This document shows, piece by piece, positions 37,536 through 46,625 of a DNA stretch of 64,000 nucleotides. Both the position numbers and the translations under genes were made by a program. The notes under the pieces are model-generated. The model was given only the letters and a program-made list of their open reading frames with translations, had not been told where the DNA came from and searched no databases. The DNA is from Mycobacterium kubicae (GTDB taxonomy: Bacteria; Actinomycetota; Actinomycetes; Mycobacteriales; Mycobacteriaceae): contig NZ_CP065047.1 in the NCBI RefSeq assembly GCF_015689175.1, positions 5,146,001 through 5,210,000 of the forward strand, read 5' to 3'. How positions within the stretch are numbered: the stretch's first letter is position 1; each line of letters begins with the position of its first letter.

Positions 37536-38428
37536 CAATTAGCCAGGAGCGCATCCGCACCAGCGACGGGATCACTCTCGTGGCCGACTGCTACCGGCAC
37601 GCCGCGACTCGCCCCGTCGTGCTGCTCCTCCATGGCGGCGGTCAGAACCGTCACGCGTGGGCCACCACCGCTCGTCGACTCCATTCCCACGGCTACACCG
37701 TCGTCGCCTACGACACACGAGGTCACGGCGACAGCGACTGGGACCCGATCGGACAATACGACGTCGAACGGTTCGTATCCGATCTGATCTCGGTACGAGG
37801 ACACGTCAGCGCCGACAGTCCCCCCGCCGTCGTCGGCGCGTCGCTGGGTGGGCTGATCATCCTCGCTACCCATCTGCTGGCCCCACCCGACCTCTGGGCA
37901 GCCGTTGTCCTGGTCGACATCACCCCGCGGATCGAATTTCATGGAGCCCGTCGCGTCGTGTCATTCATGGCCGCCCACCCCGACGGATTCGGCTCACTCA
38001 ATGACGCCGCCGACATCATCGCCGAATACAACCCCCGGCGCGCGCGACCCGAAAATCTCGACGGCCTGCACAAGGTCCTGCGGCAACGTAGCGACGGACG
38101 ATGGATCTGGCGCTGGGACCCAGCGTTCATCAGCTCCAACTTCGATGTCCTGCAAGGCAATCTCATGACAGGCAGCGAGGAGTTCGACGCCATCAGCGGA
38201 TTTCTCGCCGAAGGAGCACGTCGAATCACGGCCCCAACGCTGTTAGTACGCGGCGCACTGTCAGACGTAGTCTCCCAGGAAACCGTCAACGAATTCCTCC
38301 AGCTCGTCCCGCACGCCGAAACGACGGACGTCACCGGCACCGGTCACATGGTTGCCGGCGACAACAACGACGCGTTTACCGCCGCGGTCACCGACTTCCT
38401 CGACCGCACCACAAGGACCCCGACGTAA
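37532..38428 (+). CDS. Alpha/beta hydrolase
   Basis: This is 298 residues. VLLLHGGGQNRHAWATTARR (oxyanion region), AYDTRGHGDSDWD, VVGASLGGLIILATHLL (nucleophile Ser in GASLGG), LVRGALSDVVSQETVNEF (Asp) and VTGTGHMVAGDNNDAF (His) make up a full catalytic set. The Ser-Leu-Gly-Gly elbow is as in haloperoxidase/esterase types. ATGA overlap with the MmpL stop shows translational coupling. A role on the exported lipid is possible but not shown. Confidence 0.88.
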   Translation: MTISQERIRTSDGITLVADCYRHAATRPVVLLLHGGGQNRHAWATTARRLHSHGYTVVAYDTRGHGDSDWDPIGQYDVERFVSDLISVRGHVSADSPPAVVGASLGGLIILATHLLAPPDLWAAVVLVDITPRIEFHGARRVVSFMAAHPDGFGSLNDAADIIAEYNPRRARPENLDGLHKVLRQRSDGRWIWRWDPAFISSNFDVLQGNLMTGSEEFDAISGFLAEGARRITAPTLLVRGALSDVVSQETVNEFLQLVPHAETTDVTGTGHMVAGDNNDAFTAAVTDFLDRTTRTPT

Positions 38429-38542
38429 GCATCCAGCGAACCTGCACCCGCCCCGGCTGACACGTCGGACACCCATCGAGATGGCTCGATCTATCGTTCG
38501 CACGCCTTCGGCGCTTGTGCCGTCCTGTCGCCAGGCGCGCGG

Positions 38543-38989
38543 CTACTGATGCGCCATGGCCACTGATTGTGTTGCGTCTAAGTCATTCTCGTCAACAGGA
38601 AGGTCGTGCCGAATCACCCGGACTCGACCCCGCGGCAGACACGCCATGTAGCCGTGGCACTTGCCATAGAGCTCCCACGAAGTCGCCGCCGCATCCGGGT
38701 CGACATCGATGCGGTGGCCGCGGGAGAAACACAGATGCAGCGCACCGTCGTCGTCGCACCAGGCACGCGTGCAGATCGCTCCGGCCAGGTCCAACAGTGG
38801 CCGCTCCTCGGCCGAAAGATTGATAGGGTCGATCAACACTTCTTCCTCAGGCCAGCCTGCTGCCGGAGGGAGGGTCAGCCGCATCGGTCGGGAAATCACC
38901 AGCTGGTTGTGATCGTCCAGGTCGACTACCAGCCCTTCGTGCAGCGAGACTCGTTGCACGGTGCACTGCTCGATCCATTGCGTGTACAT
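38543..38989 (-). CDS. DUF6188-family protein
   Basis: This is 148 residues: MYTQWIEQCTVQRVSLHEGL, VVDLDDHNQLVISRPMRLTL, AGAICTRAWCDDDGALHLCF, GHRIDVDPDAAATSWELYGK. These match a conserved uncharacterised mycobacterial family (DUF6188). It has two or three Cys (ICTRAWC) and no membrane segment. It is convergent with the hydrolase. Its upstream gap holds two inverted repeats shared with the next TetR. Confidence 0.75.
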   Translation of the reverse strand: MYTQWIEQCTVQRVSLHEGLVVDLDDHNQLVISRPMRLTLPPAAGWPEEEVLIDPINLSAEERPLLDLAGAICTRAWCDDDGALHLCFSRGHRIDVDPDAAATSWELYGKCHGYMACLPRGRVRVIRHDLPVDENDLDATQSVAMAHQ

Positions 38990-39028
38990 AACAACTCCCT
39001 TCGACGCACCGGCGAGTCACCTACCTAT

Positions 39029-39062
39029 GCTACCGCTAGTAGCGCACCGATACTATTAGTAT
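39029..39062. promoter_or_regulatory. Two inverted repeats between DUF6188 and TetR genes
   Basis: GCTAC-CGCTA-GTAGC (39029-39043) and ATACT-ATT-AGTAT (39050-39062) lie 40-70 bp upstream of the DUF6188 start. They resemble the sites at 33724 and 34393. Confidence 0.5.
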
Positions 39063-39073
39063 TGCTATGCGCT

Positions 39074-39676
39074 CTAGCTCGCGTTCCACGCAGCAAGAAT
39101 GCGCTGCAGACCTCGATCAATGCGCTCGCGCGCCTCCGCTGCTGTCGCCCGTCCGACGACGAAAGCCATTAGATTGGCCAGCCAGATATCTGCGATGACT
39201 CCGGCGATCTGTCGCTCGCAAGCTCCCTGCGTCGGCCCACCAACCGTGCGCGCCAGCATGCTTTCGACGACGTCGGCGGCGTGTTGCACTGTCAAGGCTT
39301 CGTCTGTGCCCGCCATAACGAATGCCCGAACCACGGCCTCGGTGAGCTGCAGGTTTTGCTGCCACTCGTCGTGGAGCCGCGCTGTCAACGATCCCAGTCG
39401 GTCACTCGGGGAAGCGGCGCACGTGCTCCAGTCGCGTTCCTGATTCACCCGCTCGAACTCACGGGCGAGCAGCGTCACCAGCAGGTCGGTCTTCGACGCG
39501 AAATGGTCATACAGTGACCCGACAGTGATGCCAGCTTGCTTGGCCACCGTCTTGAGACGCACGGCCTTGAAACCGCCCGCCGTTGCGACCGCTCGGGCAG
39601 CATCGAGGATTGCGGTGCTGCCCCCGGTACCGGTCTCGGAATCTGGCGCCGCGCGGAACGGTACGTCAACCGACAC
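39074..39676 (-). CDS. TetR-family transcriptional regulator (KstR-like form)
   Basis: This is 200 residues from GTG 39676. The N-terminal HTH is AVRLKTVAKQAGITVGSLYDHF. The C-terminal domain (TLLAREFERVNQERDWSTCA, LQLTEAVVRAFVMAGTDEAL, GVIADIWLANLMAFVVGRAT) has the general form of KstR-type regulators of lipid genes. The open frame continues far upstream (to 39985) but the extra part looks non-coding; the start is therefore uncertain. Confidence 0.82.
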   Translation of the reverse strand: MSVDVPFRAAPDSETGTGGSTAILDAARAVATAGGFKAVRLKTVAKQAGITVGSLYDHFASKTDLLVTLLAREFERVNQERDWSTCAASPSDRLGSLTARLHDEWQQNLQLTEAVVRAFVMAGTDEALTVQHAADVVESMLARTVGGPTQGACERQIAGVIADIWLANLMAFVVGRATAAEARERIDRGLQRILAAWNAS

Positions 39677-40038
39677 TACGACTTCACTTCGGGGATAGAC
39701 CTTTCGACGAGGAGGTGGCGGGATGACATTCCTCAAATCCCCCTTCGGGGAAGACGATGTCTTTGCAGACCGTTGGATATGCGTGCAGCCGCAAGCGCAA
39801 CTGCAAGAGCCGCGAGTGCGGTAAACGGGGCTAGCACGAGCGTACTGGTGACACAGCCATGAGTGGGTACTGAAGCTGTGCCGTCCAGACCGCGGTGCGA
39901 AACGCGGACCCGATCGGCGGACGCTTCCGGGCGCACTCGGCAGCGAATACTCATGCGGGTAGCCGCAATTCCCCACGCAACCCACGGCACCCGACGCTGC
40001 GACACCGGCAAGGAAATACCCCCAGTACTTTCGGTTTC

Positions 40039-40058
40039 GCTACGCTACTGTTCGTACC
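40039..40058. promoter_or_regulatory. Operator-like half palindrome upstream of TetR
   Basis: GCTACGCTACT is identical over 11 bases to one arm of the large palindrome at 33724; GTACC follows. It lies about 50 bp before the TetR start at 40105. Confidence 0.4.
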
Positions 40059-40104
40059 ATAGCTCATAATGCAGTTGGAATGTCACATTGACGAAGGTGA
40101 TGGC

Positions 40105-40704
40105 ATGCCGTCAGCAAACATCCGCTCGTTACGGGACCGACGCCGCGCCGAGTTGATCTCCGAGATCCAGAACACCGCACACCAGCTTTTCGCCGAACGC
40201 GGATTCGCTGCCGTGACAACCGAGGACATCGCGGCCGCGGCCGGAATCTCGATCAGTACCTACTTCCGCTACGCACCCACCAAGGAAGACCTGCTTGTCG
40301 CACCCGTCCGGCAAACGGTCGCCGAAATCGTTGCGTCCTACCGCGCCCAGCCGTCCGATGCATCAGCAACCGAAACTCTGATGCGTCTGCTTATCGAAAC
40401 CGCTTGGGACAAAGCAAATCAGAATCTGCAATACTGGCGAGAAGCCATCCGGACCGCCCCCCACCTACTGGGCGAATCGGCGCTGATCAGCGAGAACGAT
40501 AACCACCGGCTCATCGAACTGGTCGCTACGCATATGGACGTCGACGCGGTGACCGACATCCGCCCCTCGCTGCTGGTCCACACGGGTTTGGCCACTGCAC
40601 AATTCATACTTCGGCGCTGGCTTAGCACGGACACCAAAACGAGTCCACCGCTCCACATTCAACTGGAACAAGCCTTGAGAATCACACTAGCCGGATTCGA
40701 CTAA
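40105..40704 (+). CDS. TetR-family transcriptional regulator
   Basis: This is 199 residues: MPSANIRSLRDRRRAELISE, HTH VTTEDIAAAAGISISTYFRY, then EDLLVAPVRQTVAEIVASYR. The C-terminus matches TetRs of the AcrR-like mycobacterial group. ATG 40105 has GAAGGTGA upstream; an earlier ATG at 40069 gives an unlikely N-terminus. Last host-like gene before the recombinase region. Confidence 0.85.
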   Translation: MPSANIRSLRDRRRAELISEIQNTAHQLFAERGFAAVTTEDIAAAAGISISTYFRYAPTKEDLLVAPVRQTVAEIVASYRAQPSDASATETLMRLLIETAWDKANQNLQYWREAIRTAPHLLGESALISENDNHRLIELVATHMDVDAVTDIRPSLLVHTGLATAQFILRRWLSTDTKTSPPLHIQLEQALRITLAGFD

Positions 40705-40863
40705 TCGCGGACCGCGATGAACCATCGCGCTCGGCGGCAGCCGCGGCCGTTGCCACGTCCACAGCCCGGAGGACCCGGCCGGTAACCCGAAACCCCACAC
40801 CATATTTGTAACGGCAACCACCGGTGATCAAATGGGCTAACCCTAGTGGGGCAGGCGCAATTG

Positions 40864-41655
40864 CTAGGTAGAGCCCGCTTTTCGGGTGGCAAGATACTGA
40901 TTCCAGTCGCGTTTGGCATATGCCGCCCAGCGGGTCGCGGTGACGATATCGATGGCGAGTAGGTCGGCCAGAACTGCGCCCGGTAACTCGGCTGCCATTG
41001 TGATGAGGCCGGTGTTGCGACCGCCTCGGATTGTCAGGCCGCTATGTTTGAGTCGCTTGCCGAACACGCCCGAGTTGACTGGGCGGTCTGGTGTTCGTCC
41101 GGGAAACAGGAGCCGGTCCGGTGTTGAGGGTTCGGGCAGGGTCGAGCGCCGGGTTGGACGCGGCAGTTGTGCGAGCAGTTGGGCGAGCTTAGGAGGCAGC
41201 ACCATTTCGTGGTCGCGCAGGGTGAGGTAGGTGTGGCCGTCCTGGGTGTGTATCTGGTTCTGTCGTAACCCGAGTACTCGCATGGTGGTGATTCCGTACA
41301 GCAGGATGAGCGCACCACTGGCGCGCACATCGATGTCAATGGTGTTGTCGTTGAGGCATCGGCGGAGTTGCTCGAGGTGCGTGGCTTCGTCGATGAACAC
41401 CGAGGGCGGGCTGGGTCGGTTGGCCGGCGCGGAGGCGCCGTGGGTGATGCGACGCTGAGTTGTCCAGTGCAGGAAGGGCCGGATCTCTCGGTGTCGCCAG
41501 GTGCCGTGGGCCAACCAGTTGTCGATGTCTGCTTGGTCCATGGTGGCGAGGGTGCGTCCCCGGGTCTCGAGCCAAGCGAGGAATTCCAGTGCGACGCACA
41601 CCTGGCGGCGAATGCGTGCTGCCCCGGTGTCGGCGTCGTCTGAAAACTGACCCCG
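40864..41655 (-). pseudogene. Zinc-ribbon recombinase-like gene of module E, C-terminal part
   Basis: The frame reads GQFSDDADTGAARIRRQVCV, ALEFLAWLETRGRTLATMDQ, ADIDNWLAHGTWRHREIRPF, ALILLYGITTMRVLGLRQNQ and ends with LADLLAIDIVTATRWAAYAK, RDWNQYLATRK. This is the recombinase-like half of proteins with N-terminal zinc ribbons found beside integrases in actinobacterial elements. The usual catalytic Arg/His/Tyr pattern is degenerate, so it is likely an accessory rather than a strand-cutting enzyme. It continues from 45177 across the IS30 element. Confidence 0.75.
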
Positions 41656-41710
41656 TGTCCCCGGGTGGTTTCTAGGGGCGGTCGCAACACTTCTCTAGGT
41701 TCTGGAGGTT

Positions 41711-42508
41711 GTGTTGTCATCGTCGCGTCGCGTGAAAAAAGGCCCGGGCCGACGGCCACAGTCCGCCAAGCGTGAGCGATTTACGGAGCTGCGCGCCCGG
41801 GGCTGGTCCATCTTGGCGGCGGGTCGTGAAGTCGGTGTGTCCCGTACCGCAGCAAACAATTGGGCAAGGGGGTACAAAACCTATCGGCGTGGCGAGGCCG
41901 TGGGATTCGTGCCCGCACTCGATCGTTTGGCTGTGCGCCAGATCAGCGATCGCTATCTATCCGAAGAGGAGCGGATCGGCATCGCCGATCTGCGCCGCAC
42001 GGGCATGGGTGTTCGGCAGATCGCCACCACGCTTGGCCGGGCACCATCGACCGTATCGAGGGAGTTGCGCCGCAACAGCCGCCGCGACGGCCAGTACCGG
42101 CCGTTTGAAGCCCACCGCTGGGCGGTTCAGCGCAGAGCGCGTCGTCACCAGCGGCGGGTCGACAAGAATCCCGCCCTGTGTGACCTGATCGCCGAGCTCC
42201 TCGCTCAACGGTGGAGCCCGCAGCAGATCGCCCGACACTTGCGGCGCGAATACCCCGAGGACCGATTGATGTGGTTGTGCCACGAAAGCATCTACCGGGC
42301 TGTGTACCAACCCCATTCGCGCTTGATACGGCCGCCACAGGTCAGGTCGTCACACCGGGGTCCGTTGCGCACTGGCAGGACCCATCGCCGCGCGCACCAG
42401 CGGCCGGGTCGGCGGCGTCCGAGGTTCGCCCAGCCGATGTTGTCGATCCATCAGCGGCCATTCGCTCCCGCCGACCGCAGCCAGCCGGGGCATTGGGAAG
42501 GTGACCTC
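41711..42508 (+). CDS. IS30-family transposase, 5' exon
   Basis: Start GTG 41711 after GGAGG. N-terminal HTH motifs (ARGWSILAAGREVGVSRTAA, GIADLRRTGMGVRQIATTLG, RAPSTVSRELRRNSRRDG) are followed by WSPQQIARHLRREYPEDRLM and CHESIYRAVYQ. The exon ends PADRSQPGHWEGDL, where the Asp is the first of the DDE triad. The next base starts the group II intron. Reading on without splicing gives 23 junk residues and a stop. The 3' exon is at 44694-45152. Confidence 0.9.
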
Positions 42509-43066
42509 GTGCGCCACGAGGCGCTGTGTGACCGAGCGGAGGTGAGAGACCTGCGCCGTTGTGCTGTCGCAGCAGCGTAACGAAGCTGGGGGCAGCCTGG
42601 ACCGGGAGACGCCGGCGAGGGTGGTAAGCAGCCCCGACAACGACGGGACAGGCCGGCACTACCGGATGGCCTGGGTCCGGCAAGCATGAGGAGAAGGTGT
42701 ACGCGAGGAACCAGTGTTTTAACGCCTCTCAAGTCTCCCGCCAGCTCTAACCCGGTGGATTCGGGCTGGTCTGCGATGCGCACCAACACCACTGGCGTCT
42801 CGGTGTTGGGAACTCCGGCTGCGGTTTAGGTCGCTGCCGCTGGAGGCCACGGTGAATGCCTGCGGCGTAGCCGTGGCGATATCGCAGGGGCATAGCTGGG
42901 CACCTCCCTCCTCGAGCGGTCAGCAGTGAACGTGGGAACCATCGCGAGGCTCCCGTGTCGTCGTCCTCAGCCGAGGGCGCCGAATCCGGGTTGACGCGTC
43001 GTCTGTCGATGGCCACGCGGTGGGGCGGAGGGGCCGTAGTAGTCCGAGCGGGGGAAAGCCTCGTGC

Positions 43067-44578
43067 ATGGCGAAGGGCCCCAGCGGAATTGATGCAGCGA
43101 ACACGACACGAACGGAGGCACTGGTGAATACCGGTGAGCTGTCATGGCCCGATCCCGATCAGGCGGCATGGCAGGTACGACAGATGCAACGCAAGCTGCA
43201 CCACTGGGCGGTCGAAGATTCCGACCGCCGCTTTGATGATGTGTTCAACCTCGTCCACCACCCGGACTTTCTCACCGTCGCGTGGGAACGGGTGCGGGGC
43301 AACAAGGGCGCACGCTCAGCCGGTGTCGACCGGCTGACTCCTGCGTCCATAACCGGAGATGCCGAGACGGTGGCGTTCCTGAGCCACGTTCGAACCGAAC
43401 TGAAGGCACGGACATTTGCTCCACTTCCGGTGCGGGAGATACTCATTCCCAAACCAGGGAGCAGCAAACTCAGGCGGCTCGGTATTCCCACGGCGATGGA
43501 CCGCACGGTTCAAGCGTCGTTGCTGTTGGTGTTGGAGCCGATCTTCGAGGCGGATTTCGAGCCGGTCAGTTACGGTTTCCGTCCCCGACGTCGCGCTCAG
43601 GACGCGATCGCCGAGATACATGCTTTGGGGACCCGGAACTATCACTGGGTCTTCGAGGCTGACATCGCGGCGTGTTTCGACGAACTGGCTCACTCCGCCA
43701 TCATGGAACGAGTACGCACGCGGATCGTCGACAAGCGGGTCCTGGCCCTGATCAAGGCATTCCTGAAGGCGGGCATCATGTCTGGCGACGGAACGGTCAG
43801 GGAATCTGATACCGGCACACCCCAGGGTGGCATACTCTCACCGCTGCTGGCCAACATCGCTCTGACGGTGTTGGACGCACATTTCCGTGTGAAATGGGAT
43901 GCCCATCGGACATCTCAGCGGCGAGATGCCCATCGCAAACGTGGCGGGGCCACCTATCGGATCGTCCGCTATGCCGACGATTTCGTGATCATGGTGGCCG
44001 GAACCAAAGCGCACGCGGACGCATTATGGGACGAAGTCGCGGATGTCATTGCCCCACTGGGGCTACGGCTATCCGTGGAGAAGACCCAGGTATGCCACCT
44101 CGACGAGGGGTTCGACTTTCTCGGATTCCGCATCCAGCGGCGCCGCAAGAAGGGCACGAACAAGGCAGCTGTCTACACCTACCCGTCGAAGAAGGCGCTG
44201 CTTTCGATCATGACGAAGGTGCGGGCGCTGACCAAGAAGGCACGTCATCATGGCCTTGCTGATCTCCTCGGACGCCTCAACCCGGTGCTCCGAGGATGGT
44301 GTGCGTATTTCCGTCACGGTGTGTCGAAGGCAACCTTCGGATACCTCGATTCCTTTGCCTGGCATCGGGTCACCCAGTGGCTGCTCAAACGGCACAAGCG
44401 GATCACGTGGGCGGAGCTCTACCGGCGGTTCCTGACCGGAAGGCCAGGCAATCGTCCGCAAGAGAATGGGATCGTCATGTTCGATACCACCACCGTTCCG
44501 ATCACTCGGTATCGGTGGCGGGCGAGCAACATCCCCACACCGTGGACCAGCACAGCGGCGACCTCGGTCCCCGCATAA
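43067..44578 (+). CDS. ltrA: Group II intron reverse transcriptase/maturase
   Basis: This is 503 residues. RT domains: RGNKGARSAGVDRLTP (RT0/1), PVREILIPKPGSSKLRRLGI, SYGFRPRRRAQDAI, FEADIAACFDELAHS, GTPQGGILSPLLANIAL and the active-site RYADDFVIM (YADD about 302-305). A maturase (X) domain follows (PVLRGWCAYFRHGVSKATFG), then WAELYRRFLTGRPGNRPQEN. No HNH endonuclease domain is evident at the C-terminus, so retrohoming would not depend on second-strand cleavage by this protein. Appears intact. The gene symbol follows general usage for this protein family. Confidence 0.93.
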   Translation: MAKGPSGIDAANTTRTEALVNTGELSWPDPDQAAWQVRQMQRKLHHWAVEDSDRRFDDVFNLVHHPDFLTVAWERVRGNKGARSAGVDRLTPASITGDAETVAFLSHVRTELKARTFAPLPVREILIPKPGSSKLRRLGIPTAMDRTVQASLLLVLEPIFEADFEPVSYGFRPRRRAQDAIAEIHALGTRNYHWVFEADIAACFDELAHSAIMERVRTRIVDKRVLALIKAFLKAGIMSGDGTVRESDTGTPQGGILSPLLANIALTVLDAHFRVKWDAHRTSQRRDAHRKRGGATYRIVRYADDFVIMVAGTKAHADALWDEVADVIAPLGLRLSVEKTQVCHLDEGFDFLGFRIQRRRKKGTNKAAVYTYPSKKALLSIMTKVRALTKKARHHGLADLLGRLNPVLRGWCAYFRHGVSKATFGYLDSFAWHRVTQWLLKRHKRITWAELYRRFLTGRPGNRPQENGIVMFDTTTVPITRYRWRASNIPTPWTSTAATSVPA

Positions 44579-44593
44579 CGGTGGCAGTCCGTG

Positions 44594-44631
44594 GAGCGCC
44601 GGATGCGACGAGAGTCGCACGTCCGGTGCGG
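44594..44631 (+). ncRNA. Group II intron domain V
   Basis: The hairpin reads GAGCGCCGGATGCGAC, a GAGA tetraloop, then GTCGCACGTCCGGTGCGG. Stem, tetraloop and the 2-nt CG bulge are as in canonical domain V. It lies 16 bp after the maturase stop and 62 bp before the 3' splice site. Confidence 0.9.
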
Positions 44632-44693
44632 AGGGCGGGCCGGGGAAACGGGCCAGGAGCAATCCCGGCACCGCGCCCCGGTCCGACCCCTAC

Positions 44694-45152
44694 ATCGTCG
44701 GCAAGAACCAGCGCTCGGCGATCGGGACCCTGGTCGAGCGCCAGACCCGCCTGATTCGGCTGATGCACCTTCCCACCCGTGACGCCGACTCCCTGCGTAT
44801 CGCGATCGCCACGACCATGGGTGGCCTGCCATCGAACTTGATCCGATCGATCACCTGGGATCAGGGCATCGAAATGGCCCGACACACCGACATCACCGCA
44901 GACCTCGGCGTGCCGGTCTACTTTTGCGACTCCCGCTCGCCGTGGCAGCGCGGCAGCAACGAGAACGCGAACGGGCTGCTACGCCAATATTTCCCCAAGG
45001 GCACCAGCCTAAGCACCTACACACCCGACCATCTGCGCGCTGTCGAATACGAGATCAATAACCGCCCCCGCCACACCCTCGAAGACCGCAGTCCCGCCGA
45101 ACTTTTCACCGCGCTGCTAACCTCACCAGACCATCAACTGTTGCGACGTTGA
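44694..45152 (+). CDS. IS30-family transposase, 3' exon
   Basis: The frame opens IVGKNQRSAIGTLVERQTRL, then AIATTMGGLPSNLIRSITWD (second Asp in TWDQGIEMA), YFCDSRSPWQRGSNENANGL (catalytic Glu in NENANG) and ends TSPDHQLLRR. Joined to the 5' exon it gives a 418-residue transposase with the full DDE triad and no frameshift, so the protein should be made if the intron splices. Confidence 0.9.
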   Translation: MVGKNQRSAIGTLVERQTRLIRLMHLPTRDADSLRIAIATTMGGLPSNLIRSITWDQGIEMARHTDITADLGVPVYFCDSRSPWQRGSNENANGLLRQYFPKGTSLSTYTPDHLRAVEYEINNRPRHTLEDRSPAELFTALLTSPDHQLLRR

Positions 45153-45176
45153 CTAGAAGCCACCCCGCCGTTGACA

Positions 45177-46625
45177 CCCGGGATTGCTTAGTGGTTGTTT
45201 GGCTCGGCGGGCTCGGTGCAGGAGGTACCAGATGGTGTAGCTGCGGACCAGCCGTGCGTGTTCGGCGGGATAGTTGGCTAGGTGGCGATCCACCCATGGC
45301 TCGATACGTTCGAGGTATTCGTTACGCGGCGTCAATACTGCTGTGCGAACGAGGATTTCACGTACGTAGTTGACATGCCCACCGGGTGGGAGCTGATCGA
45401 GTGCGTGGTGAGTGATGGTCTGTCCGGTGCGCGCCAGATTCATGAGGAGCTCCGCGGCGGCGCTCTTGCCGAGCCAGACGGCGACGCTGCGTGGATCATT
45501 GGCGTTGGCAAGAGCGTCCGCCAGTGGCTTCAGTTGCGCCGGTATCTGGCCATCCGGCCCGGCTAAGGCGTTGTGCAGTAATTCGGCGGTGTGGCAGCGG
45601 CTACATCGATTATGCGCGCGAATACCCGGTTGACCGCAATTGGCGCAGCGGTAGTCGAGCGTGGAGCCAGAACATGGCCCGCAGATTTGGCGCTCGTCGG
45701 GGTCAAATCCGATCAGCACCGCCTGCTGGCCGCACGCCGCGCATGGTGACGGGTACATCTTCGCCTTGCGCACGCACGGTGTGCAGACAGGCCCCGCTGG
45801 CCAATGGCGGGCTACAACGCGCCGTTGTCGGCAGAACGCGCAGGTGGATTTCGAGTGTGGTGAACGTATCCCGGAATAGGTCCTCGTTGTGATGGCGCGG
45901 CAGGTGCCGCACAAGTGCGGGCCGAGGACGCTGCTGCTTTGGCGGCGCCGGGTGGCTCCGCATAATCCGCATACCCACACGGTGCTGGCTTTGGCGTAGC
46001 AGTTCGTGCAGATGCGTCCTTCCGATGCCACGTACGGGGCGCGGCGCCGTTGTCCGCATCCCGAGCAGGTGTATAGGCGCGGTGGCGCGCACGTGGGACA
46101 CAGCACGCCGCCGTCGACGAGTCGACGTGCCCGGGGACGGAGGCGTCCGCAGATGCTACATTCCTTGCGCGACAACGGGTCGCGGCTGTAACAGTTCGTG
46201 CACACGGGTCCGTCGGGAAGATTGACGCGTCTGCTGACAGAGGTCTTTGCGCATCGCGCGCACGTGAACGATCGATCGAGATCTCTGCAGCGACCACAAA
46301 TGCGGCCGGTCGGACCGATCGCGGTCAGAGACACGCGCTGTTGACAATTCGTACAGGCCGGCGGCTTCACCGACGCGTGGCCATCAGCCACCAGTACGTG
46401 CGTCAAGCGCATAAGCCCCCGCGGGCAGGACGCGTCCGGGTTGAGCACTCCGTCGCCATGAGCGGCCAGGTACGCGTCGACCTGATTGAGCGTTTTCGGC
46501 CGGTCGACACGAGCAGCTTTCAGGAGGCGGTCGGCATCTGCAAGCGATAGGTCGCCAAGAGCGCGGACTACGTGAGCGCGGACTCGATCCCACGCGTCGG
46601 GCCTGAAGTTCGCCGATCCTCTCAT
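45177..46625 (-). pseudogene. Zinc-ribbon recombinase-like gene of module E, N-terminal part
   Basis: The protein starts MRGSANFRPDAWDRVRAHVV. It has a long array of CxxC pairs (CTNCQQR, CGRCRDL, CARCAKT, CTNCYSR, CSICGRL, CPTCAPP, CSGCGQR, CTNCYAK, CGLCGAT, CGTCRAI, CAFCRQR, CTPCVRK, CAACGQQ, CGPCSGS, CANCGQP, CSRCHTA), about sixteen, i.e. some eight zinc ribbons. A helical part follows (HVNYVREILVRTAVLTPRNE, RLVRSYTIWYLLHRARRAKQ), then the coding sequence runs into the IS30 element. The C-terminal part is at 40864-41655. The ATG overlaps the XRE stop (ATGA). Confidence 0.82.

Larger units (their letters stand above)
42509..44693 (+). ncRNA. Group II intron (ribozyme plus encoded maturase)
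   Basis: The 5' end is GTGCG, the group II consensus, and the 3' end is ...CCCCTAC. Domain V is at 44594-44631. The maturase gene (43067-44578) sits in domain IV. Removing 42509-44693 joins GACCTC to ATCGTCGGC in phase 0 and restores GDL-IVGKNQRSAIGT, the universal IS30 motif. The boundaries are therefore fixed to the base by the host gene. Confidence 0.93.
41656..45176 (+). mobile_element. IS30-family element carrying a group II intron
   Basis: The ends are inverted repeats: TGTCCCCGGGTGGTTTCTAG at the left and, reverse-complemented, TGTCAACGGCGGGGTGGC... with TTCTAG following at the right; both reach GTCGCAACA further in. Without the 2185-bp intron the element would be about 1.34 kb, normal for IS30. 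It splits the zinc-ribbon recombinase gene. A target duplication is not clean; CCCG on both sides is a candidate. Confidence 0.85.

Noticed and set aside
41651..45181. CCCG as target duplication of the IS30-family element
   Set aside because: Rejoining with CCCG counted once does not keep the split recombinase in frame, so the match may be chance; left as a candidate only.
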